Source: Thermoleophilia bacterium
GTDB lineage: Bacteria; Actinomycetota; Thermoleophilia; Gaiellales; Gaiellaceae
DNA length: 21,374 nucleotides
Assembly (NCBI GenBank): GCA_016844515.1
Contig: JAERMP010000009.1
Coordinates: forward strand, 1 to 21,374
Direction of reading: 5' to 3'
Part shown: piece by piece, positions 6,323-14,094 of the stretch
Numbering within the stretch: the first letter of the stretch is position 1
Layout of the letters: each line of letters begins with the position of its first letter
Translations under genes and position numbers: made by a program
The notes under the pieces: generated by a model
Databases searched by the model: none
Told to the model about the DNA's origin: nothing
Seen by the model: the letters and a program-made list of their open reading frames with translations, nothing else

Positions 6323-7495
6323 ATGCCCATCGAAGTCGAGACGATTCGTTCCGTAGAGGTGCCCACGAGGCTCGTGCACGGCGCCGGCGCCATCGCCCGC
6401 CTGCGCGAGACGCTGAGCGAGCTCGGCGTCACCCGGCCGATGCTCGTCACGGATCCGGGAGTCGTCGCGGCGGGAATCGCGGAGCGGACGCTTCAGCACC
6501 TGGACAACGCAATCGTCTTCGACGAGGTTCGGCCCAATCCCGACATCGAGCTCGTCGATCGCGGTGCCGCGCTGTACCAGGCTGAAGGGTGCGACGGGCT
6601 CGTCGGCCTTGGAGGCGGCTCATCGATGGACACCGCGAAGTCGATCGGCGTCGTCGCGGAGCACGGGGGATCGATCCTCGACTACGAGTACGGGCGAACA
6701 CCGCTGTCGCGACGCGTGCCTCCGCTCGTCGCAGTGCCGACGACAGCGGGAACGGGCAGCGAGGTGACGCTGTGGGCGGTGATCACCGACCACGACCGGA
6801 AGATCAAGTTCAACGTCGGCGGCACGCCGCTGATCGGACCTCACGTCGCGCTGATCGACCCCGAGCTCATGGTCGGCCTGCCGCCCGCGGTGACGGCAGC
6901 CACCGGCATGGACGCCCTCTCCCACGCAATCGAGTGCTACACGTGCGACTACCACCAGCCTTTCAACGACGCGGTCGCCCTCCAGGCGATCGAGCTGGTG
7001 ACAAGCTGGCTGCGACGCGCGGTCGAGGACGGCTCGGACCTCGAGGCGCGAACGCACATGGCGCATGCGGCAACGCTCGGCGGTATGGCTTACGGGACGG
7101 AGAGCGCCGGCGCCGCGCATGCGATGAGCCAGTCCGCGGGAGGCGTCCACGACTGCCCGCACGGCGCGCTGACCGCTCGCGTGCTCGGGCCTGTGTGCGA
7201 GTTCAATGCACCAGCCGACCCCGAGCGGTACGCGCGGATCGCCCAAGGCTTGGGAGTCGACATGAGTGGCCTCGCGCCACTCGAGGCGGCGCTTGCCGGA
7301 GTCGAAGTGCTCTACCGCCTCACCGACGAGGTCGGCATCCCCACCATGGAGGAGCTCGGGTTCTCCGAAGACGAGATCCCGATGCTCGCCCGGATCGCGT
7401 TCGAGGATCCGCAGACGATCGGCAATCCACGCGAGGTGGAGATCACGGACTACGAGGACATCTACCGCAACGCGTTCTCGAGGGGGAAGCGATGA
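6323..7495 (+). CDS. Group III iron-type alcohol dehydrogenase (possible choline/amino-alcohol dehydrogenase)
   Basis: This 390-residue NAD(P)-dependent dehydrogenase belongs to the iron-containing family. Visible motifs are GGGSSMDTAK (res 97-106), TTAGTGSEVT (140-149), GMDALSHAIECY (195-206) and HAMSQSAGGVHDCPHG (266-281). The four metal ligands expected from E. coli FucO (D, H, H, H) are D197, H201, H266 and H280, with canonical spacing. The second His of the usual HxMxH stretch is Gln270. A strong SD (GAGGAG, 6312-6317) precedes ATG 6323. It is followed with an ATGA overlap by an aldehyde dehydrogenase. The same pairing in Bacillus (GbsB/GbsA) oxidises choline to glycine betaine, which would suit a downstream MttB, but methanol, lactaldehyde or other alcohols are equally open. 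Confidence 0.9.
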   Translation: MPIEVETIRSVEVPTRLVHGAGAIARLRETLSELGVTRPMLVTDPGVVAAGIAERTLQHLDNAIVFDEVRPNPDIELVDRGAALYQAEGCDGLVGLGGGSSMDTAKSIGVVAEHGGSILDYEYGRTPLSRRVPPLVAVPTTAGTGSEVTLWAVITDHDRKIKFNVGGTPLIGPHVALIDPELMVGLPPAVTAATGMDALSHAIECYTCDYHQPFNDAVALQAIELVTSWLRRAVEDGSDLEARTHMAHAATLGGMAYGTESAGAAHAMSQSAGGVHDCPHGALTARVLGPVCEFNAPADPERYARIAQGLGVDMSGLAPLEAALAGVEVLYRLTDEVGIPTMEELGFSEDEIPMLARIAFEDPQTIGNPREVEITDYEDIYRNAFSRGKR

Positions 7496-8949
7496 GCGTA
7501 ACGACACACGACTACTCGATGGTTGTCGGCGGCGCCTGGGCCGAGTCCGAGTCCGAGAAGCGCTTCGAGGCTACTAGTCCGGCGACGGGCGAGTCGCTCG
7601 GCACGGTTCCGGAGGGAACGCGAGAGGACGCCCGCCGGGCGATCGCCGCGGCCAATGCTGCGCGCCGCGACTGGGCCTCCCGCTCAGCGTTCGAGCGCGC
7701 CGCTGCGATGAATCGGGTTGCCGATCTGATCGAGGAGCGACGCGACGACCTGGCGCGCACGCTTACGCTCGACCAGGGCAAGCCCCTGCACGCGGAGTCC
7801 TACGGCGAGGTCGAGGAGCTCGTCGTCTACTGGCGCATGGCAGCGGCGGACGCGACACGTCTCGCTGGCTCGATGCCGCCCTCGGTCGATGCCGCGAAGC
7901 GGATCCTCGCCTACCGCGTACCGAGGGGCGTCGTGGGCGTGATCACCCCCTGGAACTGGCCGTACACGATGCCCGCCGAGCTGATCGCGCCGGCTCTCGC
8001 CGCCGGCAACGCAGTCGTATGGACGCCCGCGTCGTCGACGTCGGTCTGCGCGGTGAAGCTCGCGGAGTGCATCGTCGACGCAGAGTTTCCGATAGGCGTC
8101 TTCTCGATGGTCACCGGCCCAGGGGAGGTGGTGGGCGACGAAGTGGCCTCGAGCCCGGGGACGCACGCGGTGGGCTTCATCGGTTCCATCGCGACGGGGC
8201 TCAAGGTGGCGGTGGGCGCCGCCGGGAAGGCAACCGTGCTCGAGCTCGGCGGCAACGGCCCGATGGTCGTGCTCGACGACGCAGACGTGGAGGCGGCCGC
8301 CGAGGCAAGCATCGCCGCCTCGTTCCTCTGCGCTGGGCAAAGCTGCACGGCCGGCGAGCTCTTCCTCGTCCACGAGTCGGTGCACGACGAGTTCGTCGAG
8401 CAGGTCCGAGCGGCGGTCGACCGCTCGGTGCGACTGGGGGACCCATTCGCCGAGGAGACGACGATGGGACCGCTGAACAACGAGCCGACGGCACGGAAGA
8501 CGGACGAGCATGTCGCCGACGCGCTCGAGCGCGGCGCCGAGCTCGTCGTGGGCGGGGCGCGCGCAGCCGGATTCCCGACGGATCTCTACTGGCAGGCGAC
8601 CGTACTGAGCGAGGTGACCGAAGAGATGGACATCGCCCGAGAGGAGACGTTCGGTCCTGTGGTGCCGATCGTGCGGATCCGAAGCGACGAGGAGGCGCTC
8701 CAGATCGCGAACTCGTCGCCGTACGGCCTGCTCACGGCCGTCTGGACGCGCGATCTCGCTCGCGGGCTGCGTTTCGCGGAGGCCGTCGACGCCGGCTGGG
8801 TGAACATCAACGAGTCGACCAACTACTGGGAGAGCCACCTTCCCTTTGGAGGTCGAGCCGGTTCGAGCTCGGGTGTCGGGCGGGTCGGCGGAAGCTCGGT
8901 GCTGGAGGCGTTCACGGAGCCGAAGACGGTCGTGATCACGCTCGACTGA
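7492..8949 (+). CDS. NAD(P)-dependent aldehyde dehydrogenase (possible betaine aldehyde dehydrogenase)
   Basis: This 485-residue cytosolic enzyme of the ALDH superfamily has full length. It carries VITPWNWPYTMP (cofactor/oxyanion region), a GFIGSIATG variant of the usual FTGSTxxG loop, the catalytic base E251 in LELGG and the nucleophile C285 in GQSCTAGE. The 34-residue E-to-C spacing is canonical. EETFGPVVPI and LPFGGRAGSSSG follow near the C-terminus. It would oxidise the aldehyde made by the preceding alcohol dehydrogenase to a carboxylate. If the pair acts on choline the product is glycine betaine, a plausible MttB substrate. That assignment is contextual. ATG 7492 overlaps the previous stop. 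It is the last gene of the + strand operon and ends 22 bp from a convergent gene. Confidence 0.92.
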   Translation: MSVTTHDYSMVVGGAWAESESEKRFEATSPATGESLGTVPEGTREDARRAIAAANAARRDWASRSAFERAAAMNRVADLIEERRDDLARTLTLDQGKPLHAESYGEVEELVVYWRMAAADATRLAGSMPPSVDAAKRILAYRVPRGVVGVITPWNWPYTMPAELIAPALAAGNAVVWTPASSTSVCAVKLAECIVDAEFPIGVFSMVTGPGEVVGDEVASSPGTHAVGFIGSIATGLKVAVGAAGKATVLELGGNGPMVVLDDADVEAAAEASIAASFLCAGQSCTAGELFLVHESVHDEFVEQVRAAVDRSVRLGDPFAEETTMGPLNNEPTARKTDEHVADALERGAELVVGGARAAGFPTDLYWQATVLSEVTEEMDIAREETFGPVVPIVRIRSDEEALQIANSSPYGLLTAVWTRDLARGLRFAEAVDAGWVNINESTNYWESHLPFGGRAGSSSGVGRVGGSSVLEAFTEPKTVVITLD

Positions 8950-8971
8950 GTGCCGCGCGCCTGCTGCGCCA

Positions 8972-9445
8972 CTAGGCGCGAGCTTCGTCGTCCTCGCGTC
9001 CGAGCAGGCGCCTCGTCAGGATGCGAAGCGGCCAGAGCGCGAAGATCACGACGATCGTGGTCGCCACCGCGCCGCCGTAGTAGCCGGCGCCTGCGGCCAT
9101 GCCGATCGCTGCGACCGCCCACAAAGTCGCCGCGGTCGTCAGCCCCCGTATGTTGGCACCCTGGCGGATGATCGCGCCGGCGCCGAGGAAGCCGATCCCG
9201 GTCACGATCTGAGCGGCGATCCGAGTCGGATCGACCGGTACGATCGGGCCGGTCTGGGCGAAGAACTCGCCGAACCCGTAGGCGGAGACGAGCGTGAACA
9301 GCGCCGACCCGACCGCGACGAGCATGTGAGTGCGGAGACCCGCTTCGTGCTCGCGCAACTCGCGCTCTATCCCGACGGCGGCACCCAGCCCGGCGGCCAG
9401 CAAGATCCGCAGCAGCTCTTCCTGAAACGTCAGATCGGGGACCAC
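8972..9445 (-). CDS. MgtC/SapB family inner-membrane protein
   Basis: This 157-residue polytopic membrane protein has about five hydrophobic segments. Family motifs are GIERELREHEAGLRTHML (res 25-42), GIGFLGAGAI (83-92) and RGLTTAATLWAVAAIGMAAG (100-119). MgtC-like proteins have been tied to magnesium limitation and intracellular growth, with modulation of the F-ATPase or other membrane partners. The core without the soluble C-terminal domain, as here, is the common form in free-living bacteria. The GTG at 9445 is the longest-frame start and no clear SD is visible. It is 36 bp downstream of the EamA gene and is probably the last gene of the glpK operon, although its function has no evident link to glycerol. 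Confidence 0.88.
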   Translation of the reverse strand: MVPDLTFQEELLRILLAAGLGAAVGIERELREHEAGLRTHMLVAVGSALFTLVSAYGFGEFFAQTGPIVPVDPTRIAAQIVTGIGFLGAGAIIRQGANIRGLTTAATLWAVAAIGMAAGAGYYGGAVATTIVVIFALWPLRILTRRLLGREDDEARA

Positions 9446-9481
9446 CCGAAGAGCTTCGCCAAGCCGTGCCGCTGTCCTCGT

Positions 9482-10306
9482 TCAGAGAACGAGAAGCGCG
9501 ATTCCTCCCACCACGAGCGCCGCCCCCGACAACCGCATCGGGCCGACACGCTCCCCGAGCATCGGCGCCGCGAGGGCAGCCACGATCAGGACGCTCGTCT
9601 CGCGCACAGCTGCAACCGATGCCGCCGGCGCGCGTTCGAGGGCTGCGAGCACGAGCACATATGCGACGAACGAGACGATGCCCGCCGTTGCCGGGGTGAG
9701 CCGAGCCGCAGCGCGCAGGCGCGTCCTTCCGGACGGGAGCGCGGCGACGAGCAGCAGCGCACCCAGGGCGGTCGGAGCCATGGCGAGCTCCAGATAGACG
9801 ATCGGGCTCGCGTACTGGATGCCGGACTTGTCGATGAGGGTATAGGCGGCGATCGTTGCTGCTATCGCGAGAGCGAGCGCCCCGCCCGCGAGGTCCCGCT
9901 CGCCACCGAGACCGCGTACGAGGAGGACGCCGGCACCCACGAGGCACACGCCCGACGCCTGCGCGGCGGTCGCGCCCGTTCCGAGCGCAAGGACGCCGAC
10001 GAGGAGCACGAGCACCGGCGCGAGCCCGCGCGCGATCGGGTACACGAACGAGAGCTCCGCGCGGCGGTAGGCGGTGGCGAGGAGTGCGAAGTAGACGAGC
10101 TGGAGCACGGAGGTGGTGGCAATGAACGGCCAGACTCGCGGGTCGACGTCCCACACCACCGCCGCAACCGGTGCGAACACCACGACCGAGGCGCAGATCG
10201 CAATTGCGGTCGCCGCCTCGGGGTCTCGCTCCCGTGCGAGGAGAAGGTTCCAGAGCGCGTGCAGGAAGGCGGCGCCTAGTGCAAGGGCAAACGCGGCGGC
10301 CGACAT
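9482..10306 (-). CDS. EamA/DMT superfamily transporter
   Basis: This 274-residue integral membrane protein has about ten hydrophobic helices arranged as two EamA repeats. The first repeat includes AFLHALWNLLLARERDP near the N-terminus and FVYPIARGLAPVLVLLVG. The second ends with RETSVLIVAALAAPMLGERV and a final short helix. These patterns are typical of drug/metabolite exporters of the RhaT/YdcZ/EamA type. The substrate cannot be predicted. The ATG lies 12 bp after the glycerol kinase stop on the same strand, so co-transcription is likely. Export of a metabolite or overflow product is possible, but nothing in the sequence ties it specifically to glycerol. Confidence 0.88.
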   Translation of the reverse strand: MSAAAFALALGAAFLHALWNLLLARERDPEAATAIAICASVVVFAPVAAVVWDVDPRVWPFIATTSVLQLVYFALLATAYRRAELSFVYPIARGLAPVLVLLVGVLALGTGATAAQASGVCLVGAGVLLVRGLGGERDLAGGALALAIAATIAAYTLIDKSGIQYASPIVYLELAMAPTALGALLLVAALPSGRTRLRAAARLTPATAGIVSFVAYVLVLAALERAPAASVAAVRETSVLIVAALAAPMLGERVGPMRLSGAALVVGGIALLVL

Positions 10307-10318
10307 GGTGGGCGGAGA

Positions 10319-11761
10319 CTAGGCCGAGGCGGGGGTCAGCGTCCGCTGCAACGCGCGCCGCCACTCGTCCCGCCGCATGGCCACCTCGTCGCGAGACATG
10401 GCGGGCTCGTAGCGAGCGCCGGTACGAATGCACCTTCCGATGGCCTCCAGGCTGGGCCACGTCCCCACAGCCATCCCAGCGAGCGCAGCTGCCCCGAGCG
10501 CGGTCGACTCGGAGTCCGCAGCCACCTCGACGGGGCAGCCGAGCAGGTCCGACTGGAACTGCATGAGAAAGCGGTTGGCCGTCGCCCCGCCGTCGGCCCG
10601 GAGAACATCGATACCGCCTGGGAACGCGTCCACGACATCCGCCACCTGGAAGGCGATCGCCTCGAGCGCGGCGCGGGCGAGATGCGCTCGCGTCGTTCCC
10701 CGAGTGAGCCCGCAGATGAGGCCGCGGGCGTCCGGATCCCAATGCGGCGAGCCGAGGCCGGTGAGCGCCGGCACGAAGACCACACCCTCCGTCGAGTCGA
10801 CGGAGGCCGCGAGCGCCTCGGTCTCCCCTGCATCGGCGATGAGCCCAAGGCCGTCCCTCAGCCACTGCACAGCTGCACCGGCGACGAGTACGGCTCCCTC
10901 GAGAGCGAACTGCGCCGACGCTCCCGGCGCTACGGCCGCCGCCGTCCGCAACAGACCCTCGGGGGGCGCGTCGCGAGAGTCGGCGACGTTGACGAGGACG
11001 AAGCTCCCCGTGCCGTACGTCGCCTTGGCTCGACCCGCGGAGAAGCAGCCCTGGCCGAAGAGCGCAGCCTGCTGGTCCCCCGCGATCCCGGCGATGGGCA
11101 CGGTCGCGCCGAACAACGCGGCCTCGCCAGCGATGCCGCTCGAGGCGACGACCCGCGGCAGGAGCTCTCGATCGACTCCGAAGAGGGCCAGAAGCTCGTC
11201 GTCCCACTCGAGCGTCTCCAGATCGAGCAGCAGCGTACGCGAGGCGTTCGTCACGTCGATGACGTGCGCGGCGCCTCCCGTCAGCTTCCAGGCGAGCCAG
11301 GAGTCGATGGTTCCGAAGGCCAGGTCCCGCTGGGGCCGGTCGGAGCGCTGCAGGATCCACTCGAGCTTCGTCGCCGAGAAGTACGGATCGGGCACAAGCC
11401 CTGTTCGCGCACGAATCAGATCACGCGGAAGCTCGCGGCAGCGCTCAGCTGTGCGCCGGTCCTGCCAGACGATCGCGCGCTGCAGCGGTCGTCCGGATCG
11501 ACGATCCCACACCACCGTCGTCTCGCGCTGATTCGTGATCCCGACCGCCGAGAGCTCGGAAGCCGACACTCGAGCCTGCAAGAGAGCGTCGCCCGCAGCT
11601 GCGAGCACGCTCCCCCAGATCTCCTCCGGATCGTGCTCGACCCACCCGGGATGCGGAAAGTGCTGACGGATCTCGCGGTAGCCACGACCGATCGCGCGGA
11701 GCTCGTCGTCGACGACGAGGCACGTCGTTCCGGTCGTTCCTTGGTCGATCGCGAGCAGCAC
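10319..11761 (-). CDS. glpK: Glycerol kinase
   Basis: This 480-residue FGGY-family kinase makes sn-glycerol 3-phosphate from glycerol and ATP. The phosphate loop DQGTTGTT (res 6-13), NQRET (77-81), WQDRR (99-103), GIAGDQQAALFG (225-236) and GTGSFVLVN are present. Residues matching the glycerol-binding set of E. coli GlpK (R83, E84, W103, Y135, D245) appear as R79, E80, W99, Y127 and the catalytic D229, so a true glycerol kinase is more likely than a pentulose kinase. The protein is slightly shorter than the usual ~500 residues. The start is GTG 11761, 50 bp from a divergent HAD gene. I see no convincing SD or -10 box for it. Product G3P would feed the GlpD-like enzyme at 17967-19487. Confidence 0.94.
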   Translation of the reverse strand: MLLAIDQGTTGTTCLVVDDELRAIGRGYREIRQHFPHPGWVEHDPEEIWGSVLAAAGDALLQARVSASELSAVGITNQRETTVVWDRRSGRPLQRAIVWQDRRTAERCRELPRDLIRARTGLVPDPYFSATKLEWILQRSDRPQRDLAFGTIDSWLAWKLTGGAAHVIDVTNASRTLLLDLETLEWDDELLALFGVDRELLPRVVASSGIAGEAALFGATVPIAGIAGDQQAALFGQGCFSAGRAKATYGTGSFVLVNVADSRDAPPEGLLRTAAAVAPGASAQFALEGAVLVAGAAVQWLRDGLGLIADAGETEALAASVDSTEGVVFVPALTGLGSPHWDPDARGLICGLTRGTTRAHLARAALEAIAFQVADVVDAFPGGIDVLRADGGATANRFLMQFQSDLLGCPVEVAADSESTALGAAALAGMAVGTWPSLEAIGRCIRTGARYEPAMSRDEVAMRRDEWRRALQRTLTPASA

Positions 11762-11796
11762 GCGGGGAGCATGCCGGACTCCGCGCGGGGCAGAGG

Positions 11797-11802
11797 TAGG
11801 CT
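11797..11802 (+). promoter_or_regulatory. TAGGCT -10 box, probable leaderless promoter for the HAD gene
   Basis: TAGGCT matches the TAnnnT -10 consensus and lies 9 nt before the ATG at 11812, with no Shine-Dalgarno in between. Transcription starting at or next to the ATG would give a leaderless mRNA, common in actinobacteria. No good -35 element is seen. The same hexamer occurs before the PHP gene at 17052. Confidence 0.55.
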
Positions 11803-11811
11803 GGCTCCCCG

Positions 11812-12459
11812 ATGAGCGTCCTCCGGGCCGTCGCCTTCGACTTCAACGGGACGCTCTCCAACGATGAGCCGATCCTCTACGCCGTCTACCGCGACCTGTT
11901 CTCGGAGCACGGGAGGCCGCTCGCCGAGACCGACTACTACGGAACGCTGGCTGGCCTCTCGGAGGAAGCGATCATCGGAACGTGGCTCGGCGCGAAGGGC
12001 GACGAGCTCGCGGCGCTCGTCGAGGAGCGTATCGAGCGGTACCTTGCGCTGGCCGGAGACGGCGAGACCGTGTTCCGGGCCGTACGGGAGGCAGTCGAAT
12101 ATGCCGCCGGTCGCGTACCGGTCGCCGTCGTGTCGGGCGCGTTCCGTCGGGAGATCGAGCCCGTGCTCGCAGGCGCGAAGCTGGATCGTCATGTCGCAGT
12201 GCTCGTGGCCGCCGACGACGTCGAGCGCGGCAAGCCTGACCCCGAGGGGTACCTCCGCGCGCTGGCGCTGCTCGACCGCGGCCTGCTTCCGCCGGAGGTC
12301 GTGGCCTTCGAAGACACGGAAGCCGGCGTCGCCTCAGCCAAGGCCGCCGGTCTGCGTTGCGTCGCGGTCGTCGGCACCCATCCCGCCGAGCGACTCCGCA
12401 AAGCCGACGAGCTCGTCGAGGCGATCGACGTCGAGGTCGTTCAGCGGCTCCTTGAATGA
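11812..12459 (+). CDS. HAD-superfamily hydrolase, DFNGT variant (beta-PGM/Gph-like)
   Basis: This 215-residue protein has a HAD core with a helical cap inserted after motif I. Motif I is FDFNGTL (nucleophile D10), motif II VVSGA (S109), motif III GKPDPE (K141) and motif IV FEDTEAG (E167, D168). The second Asp of the usual DxD is Asn12. DFNGTL followed by S-x-D-E-P is something I associate with a group of actinobacterial HAD proteins, so I read it as a subfamily trait and not a broken enzyme. It should still alter acid/base catalysis. A substrate cannot be named, and small phosphate esters are likely. It starts without an SD behind a TAGGCT box and its stop overlaps the GDPD start (ATGA), suggesting a two-gene phosphate-ester unit. 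Confidence 0.85.
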   Translation: MSVLRAVAFDFNGTLSNDEPILYAVYRDLFSEHGRPLAETDYYGTLAGLSEEAIIGTWLGAKGDELAALVEERIERYLALAGDGETVFRAVREAVEYAAGRVPVAVVSGAFRREIEPVLAGAKLDRHVAVLVAADDVERGKPDPEGYLRALALLDRGLLPPEVVAFEDTEAGVASAKAAGLRCVAVVGTHPAERLRKADELVEAIDVEVVQRLLE

Positions 12460-13052
12460 CGCTCGTGATCGCCCACCGGGGCGCGTCGTGGGAGCTCCCG
12501 GAGAACACCCTGCCCGCGTTCGAGCGCGCAATCGAGCTCGGCGCCGACTACGTCGAGTTCGACCTCCACGCGGCGCGCGACGGCTCGCTCGTCGTCTGCC
12601 ACGACCCGCCTCGCGGCGGCGAGCCTCGTCTCGAAGAGGCGATCGAGCTCCTGCATGGCAGAACCGGGATCATGTGTGAGCTCAAGAGCCCCTGGCGCTA
12701 TCGCAGGCATGACGTCGTGCGGCGGACGGTCAGGCTGCTGCCCGAAGATGCCGTCGTCGTCTCCTTCGACGCGCGCGCGCTCGCAGCCGTGATGGGAAGA
12801 CGTGTGCTGCAGCACGTGGGGTACGGCGCGTCGATCCGATCCGCCGCCGACTACGCCTGGGGCGTCGGCTTCCACGATCGCCGCGTCACACAGCGGGGTC
12901 TCGCGAAGGCGCGCGCGCTCAGCCTTGCCACAACCGTCTACACCGTCAACGATCCGGCACGGATGCGAGAGCTCGCCGCGCTCGGCGTCGACGGGATCTT
13001 CAGCGATCGTCCGGATCTACTCCGGGCGACGCTCAACTCTCTCCGAGGCTGA
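12456..13052 (+). CDS. Glycerophosphodiester phosphodiesterase family protein (short form)
   Basis: This 198-residue protein should hydrolyse glycerophosphodiesters such as glycerophosphocholine to G3P and the alcohol. GDPD signatures are AHRGAS (H7, R8), PENTLPAF (15-22; E16), VEFDLHAARDGSLVVCHD (33-50; metal ligands E34, D36, and catalytic H49), CELK, and VYTVNDPARMRELAALGVDGIFSDRPDLL near the C-terminus. The segment after CHD is compact. The LDRTTxGxG stretch usual in ~240-residue GDPDs is missing, so the enzyme is short but has all catalytic residues. No signal peptide is seen, so it acts in the cytoplasm. ATG 12456 overlaps the HAD stop. The last 20 bp overlap the convergent ABC ATPase gene. 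Confidence 0.9.
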   Translation: MTLVIAHRGASWELPENTLPAFERAIELGADYVEFDLHAARDGSLVVCHDPPRGGEPRLEEAIELLHGRTGIMCELKSPWRYRRHDVVRRTVRLLPEDAVVVSFDARALAAVMGRRVLQHVGYGASIRSAADYAWGVGFHDRRVTQRGLAKARALSLATTVYTVNDPARMRELAALGVDGIFSDRPDLLRATLNSLRG

Positions 13053-14094
13053 GGAGCTGGGCGCCCGCGGCGGGGAAGCTGAGCCGCACGCGCGCGCCCA
13101 CGGGAAGAGCGCTCGCGCGCTCGCTGGAGAGGTCAGCGCTCCACTCCCCCGCGCCGGTACTCACGTGCACCCGGGTCACCGCGCCCAGGAACGTCTGTGA
13201 CACGACCTCGCCGATGAGCCCTCCCCCGTCGGTGGCGGCTTCGAGCTCGACCGTCTCCGGGCGAACCAGCAGGAGGACCACCTCGCCGCGCGGCCTGCCG
13301 CGCGCGGCGTCCACCGTTATTCCGGTACCGGACACCTCGAGCTCGCCGCGCTCGGGGTCGGCCACCGTCGCGTGAATCCGGTTCATGGTGCCGACGAACT
13401 CGGCGACGAACGGTGTGCCCGGCGCGCCGTAGATCGCCGCCGGCGACGCAATCTGCTCGATTCGGCCCTTCGACAAAACGGCGACGCGATCCGAGATCGA
13501 GAGCGCCTCCTCTTGATCGTGCGTCACGTAGATCGTCGTGATCCCGAGCCGCCTCTGGATACGGCGAATCTCCTCCCGCAGCTGCACCCGAACTTTCGCG
13601 TCGAGAGCGGAGAGGGGCTCGTCGAGGAGGAGCACCGTCGGCTCGATCGCAAGGGCGCGCGCGAGTGCAACCCGTTGCTGCATGCCGCCCGAGAGCTGGT
13701 GCGGGTAGCGCTTCGCCGCGTCGCTTAGCCCGACCAGATCGAGGAGCTCGGCGACGCGCTGTCGCCGGTCCGCCTTCTTGTCCCTCCGGATCCTGAGCCC
13801 GAACTCGACGTTGCGCTCGGCCGTCATGTTCGGGAAGAGGCTGTAGGCCTGAAACACCATGCCCATCCCGCGCCGGTTCGGCTTGACGCCGGTCACGTCG
13901 CTGCCGTCGACGAGCACGCACCCTGCTGTCGGGCGGTCGAACCCGGCGATGAGGCGCAGTGCCGTCGTCTTCCCGCACCCGGACGGGCCAAGCAGGGAGA
14001 TGAACTCGCCACTCTTGATCGAGAGCTCGATGCCGTCGAGCGCGACGACCTCCCCGAAGACGCGGCGTAACTGCTGCAGCTCGACCGAGGCCAT
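13033..14094 (-). CDS. ABC importer ATP-binding subunit (PotA/UgpC/FbpC type)
   Basis: This 353-residue ATPase has Walker A GPSGCGKTT (res 36-44), Q-loop Q82 in VFQAYSLFPNM, signature LSGGMQQR (134-141), Walker B LLLDEP (155-160) and switch H192 in VTHDQEEA. A C-terminal TOBE region (about 240-350) begins after FVAEFVGTMNRI. The TOBE domain places it with importers for polyamines, iron, sulfate, phosphonates or G3P. ATG 14094 is chosen because it overlaps the upstream permease stop as TGATG and gives the normal length. The gene closes a four-gene importer operon. Its stop lies inside the 3' end of the convergent GDPD gene, giving a 20-bp tail-to-tail overlap. Confidence 0.93.
   Translation of the reverse strand: MASVELQQLRRVFGEVVALDGIELSIKSGEFISLLGPSGCGKTTALRLIAGFDRPTAGCVLVDGSDVTGVKPNRRGMGMVFQAYSLFPNMTAERNVEFGLRIRRDKKADRRQRVAELLDLVGLSDAAKRYPHQLSGGMQQRVALARALAIEPTVLLLDEPLSALDAKVRVQLREEIRRIQRRLGITTIYVTHDQEEALSISDRVAVLSKGRIEQIASPAAIYGAPGTPFVAEFVGTMNRIHATVADPERGELEVSGTGITVDAARGRPRGEVVLLLVRPETVELEAATDGGGLIGEVVSQTFLGAVTRVHVSTGAGEWSADLSSERASALPVGARVRLSFPAAGAQLLSLGES

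Noticed and set aside
10319..11761. Sugar (xylulose/ribulose) kinase instead of glycerol kinase
   Set aside because: The residues corresponding to the glycerol-binding set (R, E, W, Y, D) are all present, favouring GlpK.
11841..11850. HAD protein broken by Asp-to-Asn in motif I
   Set aside because: DFNGTL with intact motifs II-IV looks like a subfamily trait; the gene is full length and in an operon.
12600..12640. Internal deletion in the GDPD gene comparable to the activator deletion
   Set aside because: The short form keeps all catalytic residues and reads smoothly, so it is more likely a compact subfamily than damage.
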